Program-made: the position numbers and the translations under genes | NCBI GenBank assembly: GCA_947631765.1 | Contig: CANRMP010000004.1 | Coordinates: forward strand, 1 to 64,000 | DNA: 64,000 nucleotides | Reading direction: 5' to 3' | DNA from: an uncultured Clostridia bacterium | Lineage (GTDB): Bacteria; Bacillota; Clostridia; Oscillospirales; CAG-272 | The notes under the pieces: generated by a model | What the model was told of the DNA's origin: nothing | The model's database searches: none | What the model saw: only the letters and a program-made list of their open reading frames with translations | In this document: positions 52,412 to 60,852 of the stretch, piece by piece | Layout of the letters: every line of letters starts with the position of its first letter | Numbering within the stretch: position 1 is the first letter of the stretch

Positions 52412-53757
52412 AAGGCGACTTTGCGGGAACGGGAAAGGTGTTCAAATTCACCGTTGCTCAGCTTTTTAAAAGCAAAGCAAACATCATCTCCCTTATAATT
52501 ATTATTATCTACTGTCTCGTCGCCCTGCCGCTTATAACCCTTTTTACCTCGGACGACGAGAGCGACTCTTCAAGCTTTTATGCAAATATAGACTCCCTTT
52601 ACTATATCGACAACAGCGGCTACTGCATAGCGCCCGACATATCTGCGCTTTCGGCATACGTCAGTGTAAAGGAGGTACAAAAGGCGGACTTTACTCCCGA
52701 AGAATTTGAAGTAAGGTACGGTGAGGAAAATGCGCAAGAGGAACAAAGCGACGAGGAAGGCTGCGATGTGCTTTTGGTGTTTATCAAAAATGAAGACTCG
52801 CTCATGCCGCACTGCGTTTTGTACTCTGCCGACAATGAAGAAACAGAGTCGATTCGCGCCGCCCTCTCGCCCTATCTTTCAAGTCTTATGTATGTAGCGT
52901 ACCTTAGAAGCGCCGGCATCGATGAAAGTTCAATAAGCCGTCTTATGGCGCCCGCCGCTTCAAATGTGTACACTGAGAGCGAATATCTGAGTCCTGATGA
53001 GGATGAAGAAATCATCGGCGGTTTTACGGTGCAGTACGCCTATTCACTTATTTTGATGCTTCTTATAACGTTCACCTCGTCGTTTATTATAAGAGCGATC
53101 ATTGAAGAAAAGGCGTCAAAGGTGGTGGAAACCCTTATGGTCTCGGTAAAGCCGCTTGCCACGGTTGCGGGCAAGGTGCTTGCCGTTATGACCTATTCGT
53201 TTACGATGATCTGCTGTATGGTTCTTTCCTTTTGCGCGTCCTATTTTATCGCGCAAAATAACCTTTCCGAAGAATTAAAGGGAACGCTCTCCTCTCTCAC
53301 CTCGTCGTTAAATCTCTCTCCCTTTACCGTGCTTTTTGCGTTTATCTCGCTTCTCATTGCCTTCTTCACCTTTGCCGCGATCTCCGCAATACGCGGCGGC
53401 GGCTGTTCCTCAATGGAAGACTCGGAAAGCGCAAATCTCTCGGTTGTGATGATAGTTTTAGTTGTGTATATTGCCTCTGTAATCATTACCCCCATTGCCG
53501 GAATGAGCGGCGTATTTTCAAATATCTGCGCCATAATTCCCCTGCTCTCTTCCTTCTGCGCCCTCCCACTGTACGTTACCGGCGCCATCGGGCTTCCGGT
53601 GCTTATTATCTCTTGGGTGGTGCAGGCGGCTTTAGGGCTTTTCCTTATCCGCTTTGGCGCCAAAGTCTATAATTTCTTAATAGTCTACAACGGAGCAAAG
53701 CTTAATACCTCGGACATCATCCGTATTTTCAGAGGAAAGGAGCTTAAGGTCAGATGA
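52408..53757 (+). CDS. ABC-2 type transporter permease (NatB-like), first
   Basis: 449 aa. One N-terminal helix (about 22-46), a large external acidic domain (about 50-210), then five to six helices. Contains the LMVSVKPLATVAGKVLAVM stretch typical of NatB/YhaP permeases. Overlaps both neighbours by 4 bases (ATGA), so translationally coupled to the ATPase and the second permease. Substrate could be Na+, peptide antibiotic or toxic ion; nothing decides. Confidence 0.85.
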   Translation: MKGDFAGTGKVFKFTVAQLFKSKANIISLIIIIIYCLVALPLITLFTSDDESDSSSFYANIDSLYYIDNSGYCIAPDISALSAYVSVKEVQKADFTPEEFEVRYGEENAQEEQSDEEGCDVLLVFIKNEDSLMPHCVLYSADNEETESIRAALSPYLSSLMYVAYLRSAGIDESSISRLMAPAASNVYTESEYLSPDEDEEIIGGFTVQYAYSLILMLLITFTSSFIIRAIIEEKASKVVETLMVSVKPLATVAGKVLAVMTYSFTMICCMVLSFCASYFIAQNNLSEELKGTLSSLTSSLNLSPFTVLFAFISLLIAFFTFAAISAIRGGGCSSMEDSESANLSVVMIVLVVYIASVIITPIAGMSGVFSNICAIIPLLSSFCALPLYVTGAIGLPVLIISWVVQAALGLFLIRFGAKVYNFLIVYNGAKLNTSDIIRIFRGKELKVR

Positions 53758-55043
53758 AAAACGTCTTTGCTTTTACTCTAAAACAGCATGTCAAAAACAA
53801 AAAATTCATTGTAAGTACTGTTGTAGTCGCTCTTATCTGTCTTATATTGCCCTTCTTGATTATTTTGCTTCTCGCATGTGACGAGTTATCCGACGAAGGC
53901 TCGGGCAACAATGCCAAAAGGGTTTTCATAGTCGACGAAATTGAAGGCAATTCCTGCGATTATTCGGTGCTAAAGGACTTGCAGGGCTTTGAGGCTCTAA
54001 CCTTTCAAAGCTTTGAAAGCATAGACTCTGCCTTGGAGTCGGCGCGGGAAAATCAGGGCTCGATTGTAATAAGCCTTACCGACGATGAGGGAATTATCGG
54101 CGTTACCGCAATAATACCCGATAATTCAGACGTTTCCTACTCGGAAGCCGAGCAAATTGCCGACGGCTTAAGAGCGAATATGGTCCTTATAATGTATCAA
54201 AAGCTCGGCGTATCCGATAATATTTCAAGCCTTTTGCCCTCGGTAAGCGTCGAAGACTCCGACAATTCGGGCGAATCGGACGCTCAAATTGCAAGAGAAA
54301 TATTGTCGATAGTGCTTATGTTCGTCATCGTCATGCTTTTGTACTTTATGATCCTCTTTTACGGTCAGAGCGTTTCGACAAGCCTTGTCAGCGAAAAAAC
54401 CTCAAAGCTCTCCGAAACTCTCCTTTTGTGCGTAAAACCGATAAATATTATTTTCGGAAAGCTCTTTGCCATATCCCTTATGGGTATACTTCAAATTTTT
54501 CTCTGGATTGTTTGCTTTGTCGCAAGCTTCTTTACCGGAGCAATTGCCGCAAAAGCTATCTCACCCTCGACCACTATGCTGCCAGTCCTTCTTCTTGATA
54601 ATCTCGGCGCATTGTCAAGGGTCTTCACCCTCGGCGCAATTATTTTTACCTGCCTTACTGTCGCGTGCGGATTTATTATGTATTGCTCTATCGCCGCTAT
54701 CTGCGGCGCATTGGCAAGCAAAAGCGAGGACCTCTCCTCCACTAACAGCATCTTTGTGATTGTCCTTGTCGTCTCCTTTATCGCCGTCCTTACAGGCGGC
54801 GTGGCAAGCACAGAGGGCGCTCCCCTCTGGATGTCAATATTGCCCTTTACCGGAATGCTTATAAATCCCGGACTGCTTGTCGCAGGTAAACTGAGCTTCG
54901 CCGTCTCACTCTCCTGCTTTGCCCTTACCGTCGCCTTCTCCCTCGCCCTTATGTATATCGCCGCAAAGCTCTATAAAGCGCTTATCTTCTATAAGGGTGC
55001 TTTCAAATTGGGAAATTTATTGAGAAAAAAGCATCTTAGTTAA
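53754..55043 (+). CDS. ABC-2 type transporter permease, second
   Basis: 429 aa with the same layout as its neighbour: N-terminal helix (about 18-42), external domain, then helices from about 185. KLSETLLLCVKPINIIFGKLF parallels the LMVSVKPLA motif of the first permease, so the two are diverged paralogues and may pair as a heterodimer. The external domain is shorter. Its stop is followed at once by the repeat island. Confidence 0.85.
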   Translation: MKNVFAFTLKQHVKNKKFIVSTVVVALICLILPFLIILLLACDELSDEGSGNNAKRVFIVDEIEGNSCDYSVLKDLQGFEALTFQSFESIDSALESARENQGSIVISLTDDEGIIGVTAIIPDNSDVSYSEAEQIADGLRANMVLIMYQKLGVSDNISSLLPSVSVEDSDNSGESDAQIAREILSIVLMFVIVMLLYFMILFYGQSVSTSLVSEKTSKLSETLLLCVKPINIIFGKLFAISLMGILQIFLWIVCFVASFFTGAIAAKAISPSTTMLPVLLLDNLGALSRVFTLGAIIFTCLTVACGFIMYCSIAAICGALASKSEDLSSTNSIFVIVLVVSFIAVLTGGVASTEGAPLWMSILPFTGMLINPGLLVAGKLSFAVSLSCFALTVAFSLALMYIAAKLYKALIFYKGAFKLGNLLRKKHLS

Positions 55044-55109
55044 AGGGAATTTCGCGCTCTGCCGAAATCTAAAAGGGGAGTCTCGCGCTCTGCGGAAAAC
55101 GACAACCGG
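55044..55109 (-). repeat. Tandem partial copies of repeat hairpin F
   Basis: TTCGCGCTCTGC at 55051-55062 and TCGCGCTCTGC at 55083-55093 repeat the motif that begins the full copy at 55121. Steps of about 32 and 38 bases. They abut the permease stop codon and look like truncated or accumulated ends of the dispersed repeat. Confidence 0.6.
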
Positions 55110-55360
55110 ACAAAGGGGGTTTCGCGCTCTGCAGAGCGCGACGGGGCGCCGCCCCTCGACCCTGTCGGCTTTTAAAAAGCCGAAGAAAAATACGGACTCT
55201 CGTATTGTGCGTAAATGCGCTTTGCGCCGCGTGCGGAGTTAATGCCAAAGGCATTTACTCCGTACGGTCAGAATATATATGCGGCGTTGCAGGCAAGCTT
55301 GCACGCCGTATATATATCCCGCCCTGCAAACCTTTCGGTTTGCCCCACAGTGCAAAGCTT
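55110..55360 (-). repeat. Dispersed structured intergenic repeat, copy 4 (inverted)
   Basis: On the minus strand this matches the other three copies. Hairpins in plus coordinates: F 55123-55140, E 55143-55155, D 55165-55183 (TCGGCTTT/AAAGCCGA), C 55234-55262, B 55273-55317 (AT-rich arms), A 55326-55343. C is nearly the same as in copy 1 (6068-6096). With copy 3 it makes an inverted pair around the cloverleaf at 55693-55814. Confidence 0.8.
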
Positions 55361-55692
55361 GAAATGTGAATAATATTTCGCTTGTCCGTATAATTTTCAT
55401 TGTTCGGTATAGCCAGTTTGACCTGGGTTTTATCGCTCGGAGATTGACTGCTCAATGCCTGAATCGCGAAAAATATAAAGCATTATTTGCAGTTGAATTT
55501 GTAAAAAAGTGACTGCGTTTGAAATTCGGAATGTATTTCAGATCTGTGCGAAGATTTGAAAAATATTGACATATTAATATTGTTTTTTACTTTGAAATAA
55601 TCTTTCCCCCGCGCTCGCCTGTCGTAGGCGGTTGCGGACTGTTGCTTAGTGCTGACTTTTCGTCACCGTGCCTCTCGCTTTTCCGACTACGG
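55361..55692. other. Intergenic, no gene seen
   Basis: AT-rich first part, then a pyrimidine-rich stretch from about 55605. No ribosome-site-supported frame and no RNA I recognise. Confidence 0.5.
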
Positions 55693-55814
55693 CTTGCCTT
55701 ATCTTCCCCCTCACTCCCCGCGGCGGCGCCACGGCGGAGCCGTGGAAGCGCGGGCGCGCTTGATTTTGCAACGCAAAATCCGCCGCCGCGGGGGCAAGGG
55801 GAAGATAAGACAAG
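55693..55814. ncRNA. Cloverleaf-like four-way junction element
   Basis: Outer arms CTTATCTTCCCC...CCCCGCGGCGGCG (from 55693) and CGCCGCCGCGGGG...GGGGAAGATAAG (to 55814) pair over about 28 positions with an internal mismatch bubble. Between them three hairpins follow with no unpaired base between stems: 55729-55745 (CCACGGC/GCCGTGG), 55746-55761 (AAGCGCG/CGCGCTT), 55762-55780 (GATTTTGC/GCAAAATC). Such full use of bases is unlikely by chance. It could be a structured RNA on either strand, a cruciform protein target, or the hairpin core of a mobile repeat. Transcription is not shown. Confidence 0.6.
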
Positions 55815-55977
55815 AAATGATAGAATATTAAGCAGTACGGCAACGTAAGGTCCGCATGAAGCGAAAAATTGCTATATGTTTAAAGTACAACAGATTTTTA
55901 GACGCGTTTCAGCTTTACGTACACTATGCAAGCAGCACACGAAGTCTCACACCGCGTGTAATGCTACGGCAAAATTA

Positions 55978-56220
55978 AGCTTTGCGCCGCGAGGCAAACC
56001 GAAAGGTTTGCAGGGCGGGGTGTATACGCGCCGCTCAAACTTACTTGAAGCGACGCGTATACAGACTGACCGAATGCTTCCGAGCATAAGCGAAGGAAGA
56101 CCACGGCGCAAAGCGCGAACGCGCACTGTACGAACGTCCGTATGTTTTCCCGCCTTTACCAAAGGCGGCGGGGTCGAGGGGCAGCGTCCCCGTCGCGCTC
56201 CGCAGAGCGCTAAACTCCCT
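55978..56220 (+). repeat. Dispersed structured intergenic repeat, copy 3
   Basis: Hairpins A 55994-56011 (GCAAACC/GGTTTGC), B 56022-56062, D 56150-56168 and F 56195-56210 are present in the common order; C is altered. D is CCGCCTTT/AAAGGCGG, whereas copies 1 and 2 have CCGGCTTT/AAAGCCGG: a G-C to C-G swap kept on both arms. B has one C-A mismatch. Confidence 0.8.
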
Positions 56221-56266
56221 TCGTCCCGTCGTTCTCCGTGAACAATAAACACCGCCAATAAAATTT

Positions 56267-56298
56267 TTTAGGGAACTTTTTGAAAAAAGCTCCCTAAA
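56267..56298. terminator. Bidirectional terminator at the right end of the repeat island
   Basis: TTTAGGGAACTTTTT pairs with AAAAAGCTCCCTAAA with one mismatch and a 2 base loop. Ten bases past the stop of the Asp/Asn-rich protein gene on the minus strand. Confidence 0.8.
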
Positions 56299-56307
56299 CC
56301 AAGTTAA

Positions 56308-56802
56308 TTAATGTTTACTGCTCTGAGGTTTTCTCATCATGAGCCAGATAAGCAGCGCCACGACGGCGACAGCGATTAGAAGTCCGACGACAAGCCCCAT
56401 ATAGTTAAAGCCGTCGTTATCGGTTCCGCCTCTGCTGTTCTGATTGTTATCGCTTATAACTCCGTGATTATCTCCGTTGAGGTTACCGCCGACGCTGTCG
56501 TTCATTGCGACGTCGTTACTGCCGTTACTTTCATCGTCGGCGTTCCGGTCGGAATTTTGGTCATCGCCGAGAATACCGTCATCGGCGCCGTTATCGTCGG
56601 CTCGATCGTTTGCACTGTCATCACCGTTAAAAAGGTCGTCCATACCGTCCCTTGCGTCGTTATATATGTCGCCTATCACTCCGCCGGCGTTGTCGCCGTT
56701 ATTTTGACCGTTGCCCGCAGGACTGTTAGCAAAAGTCGGAAGTGAAAGCGCGGCTACAACACAGATACACAAAACTATATATATGATTTTGTTTCTTTTC
56801 AT
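56308..56802 (-). CDS. Asp/Asn/Gly-rich membrane-anchored protein of unknown function
   Basis: 164 aa: signal peptide (about 1-26, ending LPTFA-N), about 105 residues of low-complexity Asp/Asn/Gly/Ser, and a C-terminal helix (about 135-157) with a basic end. No LPXTG motif. The acidic middle would sit outside the membrane and could bind cations or extend the helix from the surface. ATG 56802 follows AAAGGA by 9 bases; a TTG at 56820 is less likely. Family not recognised. Confidence 0.72.
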   Translation of the reverse strand: MKRNKIIYIVLCICVVAALSLPTFANSPAGNGQNNGDNAGGVIGDIYNDARDGMDDLFNGDDSANDRADDNGADDGILGDDQNSDRNADDESNGSNDVAMNDSVGGNLNGDNHGVISDNNQNSRGGTDNDGFNYMGLVVGLLIAVAVVALLIWLMMRKPQSSKH

Positions 56803-56987
56803 TTTTATAAATCCTTTCAACAGCCGAAAATATATTCCGGCTTTGAATATAGTTTTGCAAGCGAAAAGTATTTTTATTAGTTTTTAATTATGCAAATTAT
56901 TCTTTTTAAGTAAAATAAATTTAAAATATTACGGGAGCGGGCAAGTCCGAATATTACCGGTTTTCGGACGAAAAGAAAGGACAAGGC

Positions 56988-57329
56988 ATGGAAACAAAGA
57001 GATTTTCAAAAAACGATTCGGGCTTTGTGTGTCAAAACTGCGGCAAAAATATACTGCCGCTTGTCAAGACCTCAAGAAATCACTGCCCTTTTTGTTTGTA
57101 TTCGCTTCATATCGATATAAACCCCGGGGACAGAGCGAACCCCTGCGGGGGACTGATGGCGCCCATAAGCGCCCTTCCCGATCCGAAAAAAGGATATATT
57201 ATAGTCCATAAGTGCCAAAAATGCGGCGAAATACGCAGAAATAAGGCGGCTTATAACGTGGAGGTTCAGCCGGACGATTTAAGACTGATTATTGCGCTGA
57301 CCTCGGATACCTATAAAAGCAAAAGGTAA
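56988..57329 (+). CDS. RNHCP domain protein
   Basis: 113 aa with CxxC zinc-knuckle pairs CQNC, CPFC and CQKC, and the RNHCP core seen as SRNHCPFCLYSLHID, followed by GDRANPCGGLMAPI. Probably a zinc-binding cytosolic protein; RNA binding is often guessed from its resemblance to ribosomal zinc proteins but not shown. GAAAGGA precedes the ATG. Own terminator. Confidence 0.88.
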   Translation: METKRFSKNDSGFVCQNCGKNILPLVKTSRNHCPFCLYSLHIDINPGDRANPCGGLMAPISALPDPKKGYIIVHKCQKCGEIRRNKAAYNVEVQPDDLRLIIALTSDTYKSKR

Positions 57330-57368
57330 ATTTGACGATATTTCAAGCAAAAAGCGCATAAAATTACA

Positions 57369-57397
57369 GCAGGCGCGCCATTTTTCGGCGCGCCTGC
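57369..57397 (+). terminator. Terminator after the RNHCP gene
   Basis: GCAGGCGCGCC / GGCGCGCCTGC, 11 bp perfect stem, 7 base loop, followed by GGCTTTTTT. Confidence 0.92.
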
Positions 57398-57420
57398 GGC
57401 TTTTTTATAATCTTTAATAA

Positions 57421-60345
57421 TCAGAGGTCGACAACAATGTCAAAGACATCTCCGGCTTCTTCGATTTTATTTCGGTTTCCTACAGTACATACGTAGTTTT
57501 CCTTTGTTATAAGGCGAATAAGAGCCGCGAAGTCTTCAATATCCTTTGAGGTGGTCTCAATGACCTCGGTGCGGATTTTTTTCTTGTATTCTATATCGGA
57601 AGAGGTGAAATAGCTGTCCTCGATGTACCCGCCTATATCTCTCGGGGTTATCGGGCGGTCGATAGAAGCTACAGTGCTTATGATATATTTTACAATAGAC
57701 GGATTGGTCTTTGTGAAGTCGGCAAGATAAAGCGCCGCCTTGTCGTAATTTTCAAGCGTTTTTGAGACGTTGGGGTCGCGGTATGAATGGAAGCTCACAC
57801 TGCCCGAGCTTGATATGTTAAAGCCTGTTCCGTAGGCGCCGCCCTTGACTCTTATCTCATTCCAGAGATAATCGTTGCCGAGAATCTTTGCAAGGACACG
57901 CATTTTCCCGCTGTACTTGTAGCCGTGTTTGATGAAATTACAGCCCTTAACGCAATAGCTTACCCCGGAAGGAATGCAAATAGCCTCATTGCCACTGTAG
58001 CAGGGAGAGGGTTCTTTTGCCTTGGGATAGCGCACACACTCAAGCCCGACGCACTTTTCGCAAAGATCGACAAAGCTTTCAAATACGTCACGCGAGCCGG
58101 TGTAGCCTATTGCCATGCCGCCTTTTACGAATATTTTCGACGCGGTGTCTTTAAGCTTTTGGTCAATACTCTCAAAATCGTCGTCGATTTTGTCAAGAAG
58201 GGACTTGATAAACTCATAATAGCGAATTCCGTGAATAAGCTCGTTATAGGCGCCGCTCTTTGTCAGATACGAGGAGACTCTGCCAAGGGCAACCTGACTG
58301 CCCGCGCCGATAACGTGGTTTTTCATACCGCTCACCATCTGCGCAAGGCTTGTTTTAAGCTTTGCCTTGTCGACCTTCGTTGTGGTGATAATCTCGTTTA
58401 TAAGCTCGATTGAGTCCTTTATATTGCTTTCAAGCACCGCACAATACGCGCCGAAGGTCGGGGTGCACTTTTCGGCGTCCTTGACGTCGGTATAGACGTT
58501 TATAAAGAAGCTCAGTCCTCCGAGGCGAAGCTTTTGCTCGTTTACAATCTCCTCATCGGTGTAATTCTTTGTGGCGTGGTCACCAAGGACAGAGGTGAGC
58601 AACGAGGCGTATTGAAGCTCCTCGGTATCAAGATGGGAAATATCGAAATACCAGCGCTCATAGGCGATTTTATTGGTATCGATATTATGATAAAGGTACT
58701 TTATGCCGCCCTTTTCGCTTACCTCATTGGGAAGGTCGAAGTTTCCTTCGCCGATATCCGAAAGCTCAAGAGTGGGAATTGTCGCAAGCTCCTCGGGGGT
58801 GTTTTCGGCGCTCTGATATTCAATAAGCGCCTTGGTGTCCTCAATGAGCTTTTCTATCTCGTCGGCACTGAGTGAAGCCTTGTATTTTTCAAGGGTCTGC
58901 CTTTCCTTTTCCTCATCCTCTTTTTGCTTGGTCTTTGAGGGGACAAGCACCACCCTTGACATGTGGCGGCTGTTTATTATAAACTCCTCTATAAGCTCCT
59001 CATAATATCTGCTTCCCTCCTCAAGTCCCTTTTTGAGGTTCTCAAGGGCGTCCTCATAGCAGAGATACAGATTGGGAGAGGCGCCGTAAAGCCAGCCGTC
59101 CATAAGGTCAAGGTCATAGGAAAGTCCGGCGGGAGTTCCTCCCTGCTTGCCGGCTCTTGTGGAAAATTCCATCTGATTTACCGCGGCTTGGAGCAATTTT
59201 TTGTCAATTCCCTTTTTGCAGATGTCTTTGAGAGCGGAAATCAGCGTATCTTCAAAGATTTCGACAGATTTCGGGTCGGTTTTGCGAAGCTGGAATATGG
59301 CGTACGGCTGGGCTATTCCGTCATATGTAAACGCCCACATATCCTGAGCCATGTTCTTATCGATAAAGAGCTTCGTTAAAGGCGAGCTGTTATTTGAAGC
59401 CAGCGCGTCAAATATAACTCTGAAGGCAAGCAGCTTTTCCCTCTCGCTGTAGTCGCCGACAACATAGGAAAGCGCGGTATAGTAGTTTTCGTTTTCTTCC
59501 TCGTTTTCGGCAATTGCAAACTGACCAGTAACGTCCTTGTTTATAACAGGCTTTTGGAATTTTATTTCTATTTTGTTTCCGGTGCGCTCATATTTGCAAA
59601 GATACTCTTTGTCGATAAAGGCAAGCCTTTCTTCAAGGTCCATATTTCCGTAAAGATACAAAAAGCAGTTTTCGGGATGATAATACTTACGGTGAGAATT
59701 AATAAACTGCTCGTATGTAAGGGTCGGTATTTCAGGCGGAAAGCCGCCCGAAGAATAGCGATAGAAGGTGTCCGGGAAAAGCGAGAGGTCGGTAAGCCCG
59801 TAAAGCTGGGTGTCGACCGATGAGAAGGAGCCCTTCATTTCGTTGTACACAACGCCCTTGTATTCGGGGCAGGCATCCTTGTCAAGAAGCTCAACATGCC
59901 ACCCCTCCTGCTTAAATATCTCCTCGTGCTCATAAATTGCAGGAGCAAAGACGGCGTCAAGGTAAACGCTCATAAGGTTTGCAAAATCCTTGTCATTACA
60001 GCTGGCGCACGGGTACATGGTCTTATCCGGAAAGGTGAAGGCGTTGAGGAAGGTCTGCATTGAGCCCTTTAAAAGGTCGACAAAGGGCTCCTTCACCGGA
60101 TATTTCTTGCTTCCGCAGAGAACCGAGTGCTCAAGTATGTGAAAAACACCCGTCGAATCCTCGGGCAGAGTTTTAAACGCCGCGGAAAAGACCTTGTTGT
60201 CGTCGTCCCTGTCAATATAGAGCAGCTTTGCGCCCGACTTTACGTGTTCAAACTCATAGGTGCTTGCCGATATTTCCTTAACGTAGGTGACTTTGTCAAG
60301 TCTGAATCCGCTGTGCAGCGAACCGATTTCAAATTCGTATTTCAT
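57421..60345 (-). CDS. M16C family zinc metallopeptidase (presequence protease type)
   Basis: 974 aa, the size of PreP/HypA-like peptidases with two catalytic and two inactive halves. Inverted zinc motif HILEH (69-73) and distal Glu in NEMKGSFSS fit M16C. Arg/Tyr pair expected near the end is in IRVKGGAYGTGFN. No signal peptide, so it likely degrades peptides in the cytosol. The next gene upstream is a thioesterase, 69 bases away. Confidence 0.92.
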   Translation of the reverse strand: MKYEFEIGSLHSGFRLDKVTYVKEISASTYEFEHVKSGAKLLYIDRDDDNKVFSAAFKTLPEDSTGVFHILEHSVLCGSKKYPVKEPFVDLLKGSMQTFLNAFTFPDKTMYPCASCNDKDFANLMSVYLDAVFAPAIYEHEEIFKQEGWHVELLDKDACPEYKGVVYNEMKGSFSSVDTQLYGLTDLSLFPDTFYRYSSGGFPPEIPTLTYEQFINSHRKYYHPENCFLYLYGNMDLEERLAFIDKEYLCKYERTGNKIEIKFQKPVINKDVTGQFAIAENEEENENYYTALSYVVGDYSEREKLLAFRVIFDALASNNSSPLTKLFIDKNMAQDMWAFTYDGIAQPYAIFQLRKTDPKSVEIFEDTLISALKDICKKGIDKKLLQAAVNQMEFSTRAGKQGGTPAGLSYDLDLMDGWLYGASPNLYLCYEDALENLKKGLEEGSRYYEELIEEFIINSRHMSRVVLVPSKTKQKEDEEKERQTLEKYKASLSADEIEKLIEDTKALIEYQSAENTPEELATIPTLELSDIGEGNFDLPNEVSEKGGIKYLYHNIDTNKIAYERWYFDISHLDTEELQYASLLTSVLGDHATKNYTDEEIVNEQKLRLGGLSFFINVYTDVKDAEKCTPTFGAYCAVLESNIKDSIELINEIITTTKVDKAKLKTSLAQMVSGMKNHVIGAGSQVALGRVSSYLTKSGAYNELIHGIRYYEFIKSLLDKIDDDFESIDQKLKDTASKIFVKGGMAIGYTGSRDVFESFVDLCEKCVGLECVRYPKAKEPSPCYSGNEAICIPSGVSYCVKGCNFIKHGYKYSGKMRVLAKILGNDYLWNEIRVKGGAYGTGFNISSSGSVSFHSYRDPNVSKTLENYDKAALYLADFTKTNPSIVKYIISTVASIDRPITPRDIGGYIEDSYFTSSDIEYKKKIRTEVIETTSKDIEDFAALIRLITKENYVCTVGNRNKIEEAGDVFDIVVDL

Positions 60346-60414
60346 AGCGTATTTCCTATTCTTATATTAAATATTTTAATTTTTGATCAAATTATGTGGG
60401 CTTTTTACCCGATT

Positions 60415-60852
60415 TTAAGCTTCGGGAATGGCTGCCGCCTTGCCAAGAACCGCAGAAAACTTTTCATGATAGTCGTTGTCAAGCTTTTTCATGTTGACAA
60501 CCCTGCCGTTTTGGTCAATCAGACAGAGCTTTGTATGCCCCGTAACCTTGAGTAGCTTATCCTCTGCGCCGTAAACCTCATAGTAAAAGGTGAAGCTCAC
60601 ACCGTTGTATTTTTCAAGCAGAGCGCAGATATAAACGTTTTCTCCGTAGCGCGTCATGTTCCGATATTCGCAGTCAAGGCTTATTATAGGCGCCATGAAG
60701 CCGTCTTCCTCGATTTTGGCATACGGCAGACCAGCCTGTTCTAAAAAGTCGGTTCTCGCCTCCTCAAACCACCTTATGTAGTTTGAATGGTGAACGCACC
60801 TCATCGAATCGGTTTCGTGATAACACACCTTGTGACAAGTTGCCTTAATCAT
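60415..60852 (-). CDS. Acyl-CoA thioesterase, YbgC/4HBT hotdog family
   Basis: 145 aa hotdog-fold protein. HETDSMRCVHHSNYIRWFEE carries the catalytic Asp and the VxHxxY pattern of YbgC/4HBT thioesterases. It hydrolyses acyl-CoA or acyl-ACP; substrate unknown. Overlaps the patatin gene by 8 bases, so the two are coupled; both act on acyl lipids. Confidence 0.87.
   Translation of the reverse strand: MIKATCHKVCYHETDSMRCVHHSNYIRWFEEARTDFLEQAGLPYAKIEEDGFMAPIISLDCEYRNMTRYGENVYICALLEKYNGVSFTFYYEVYGAEDKLLKVTGHTKLCLIDQNGRVVNMKKLDNDYHEKFSAVLGKAAAIPEA

Noticed and set aside
55642..55848. Overlapping 60-68 residue frames across the cloverleaf element on both strands
   Set aside because: Produced by GC-rich inverted repeats; no ribosome site, biased composition.
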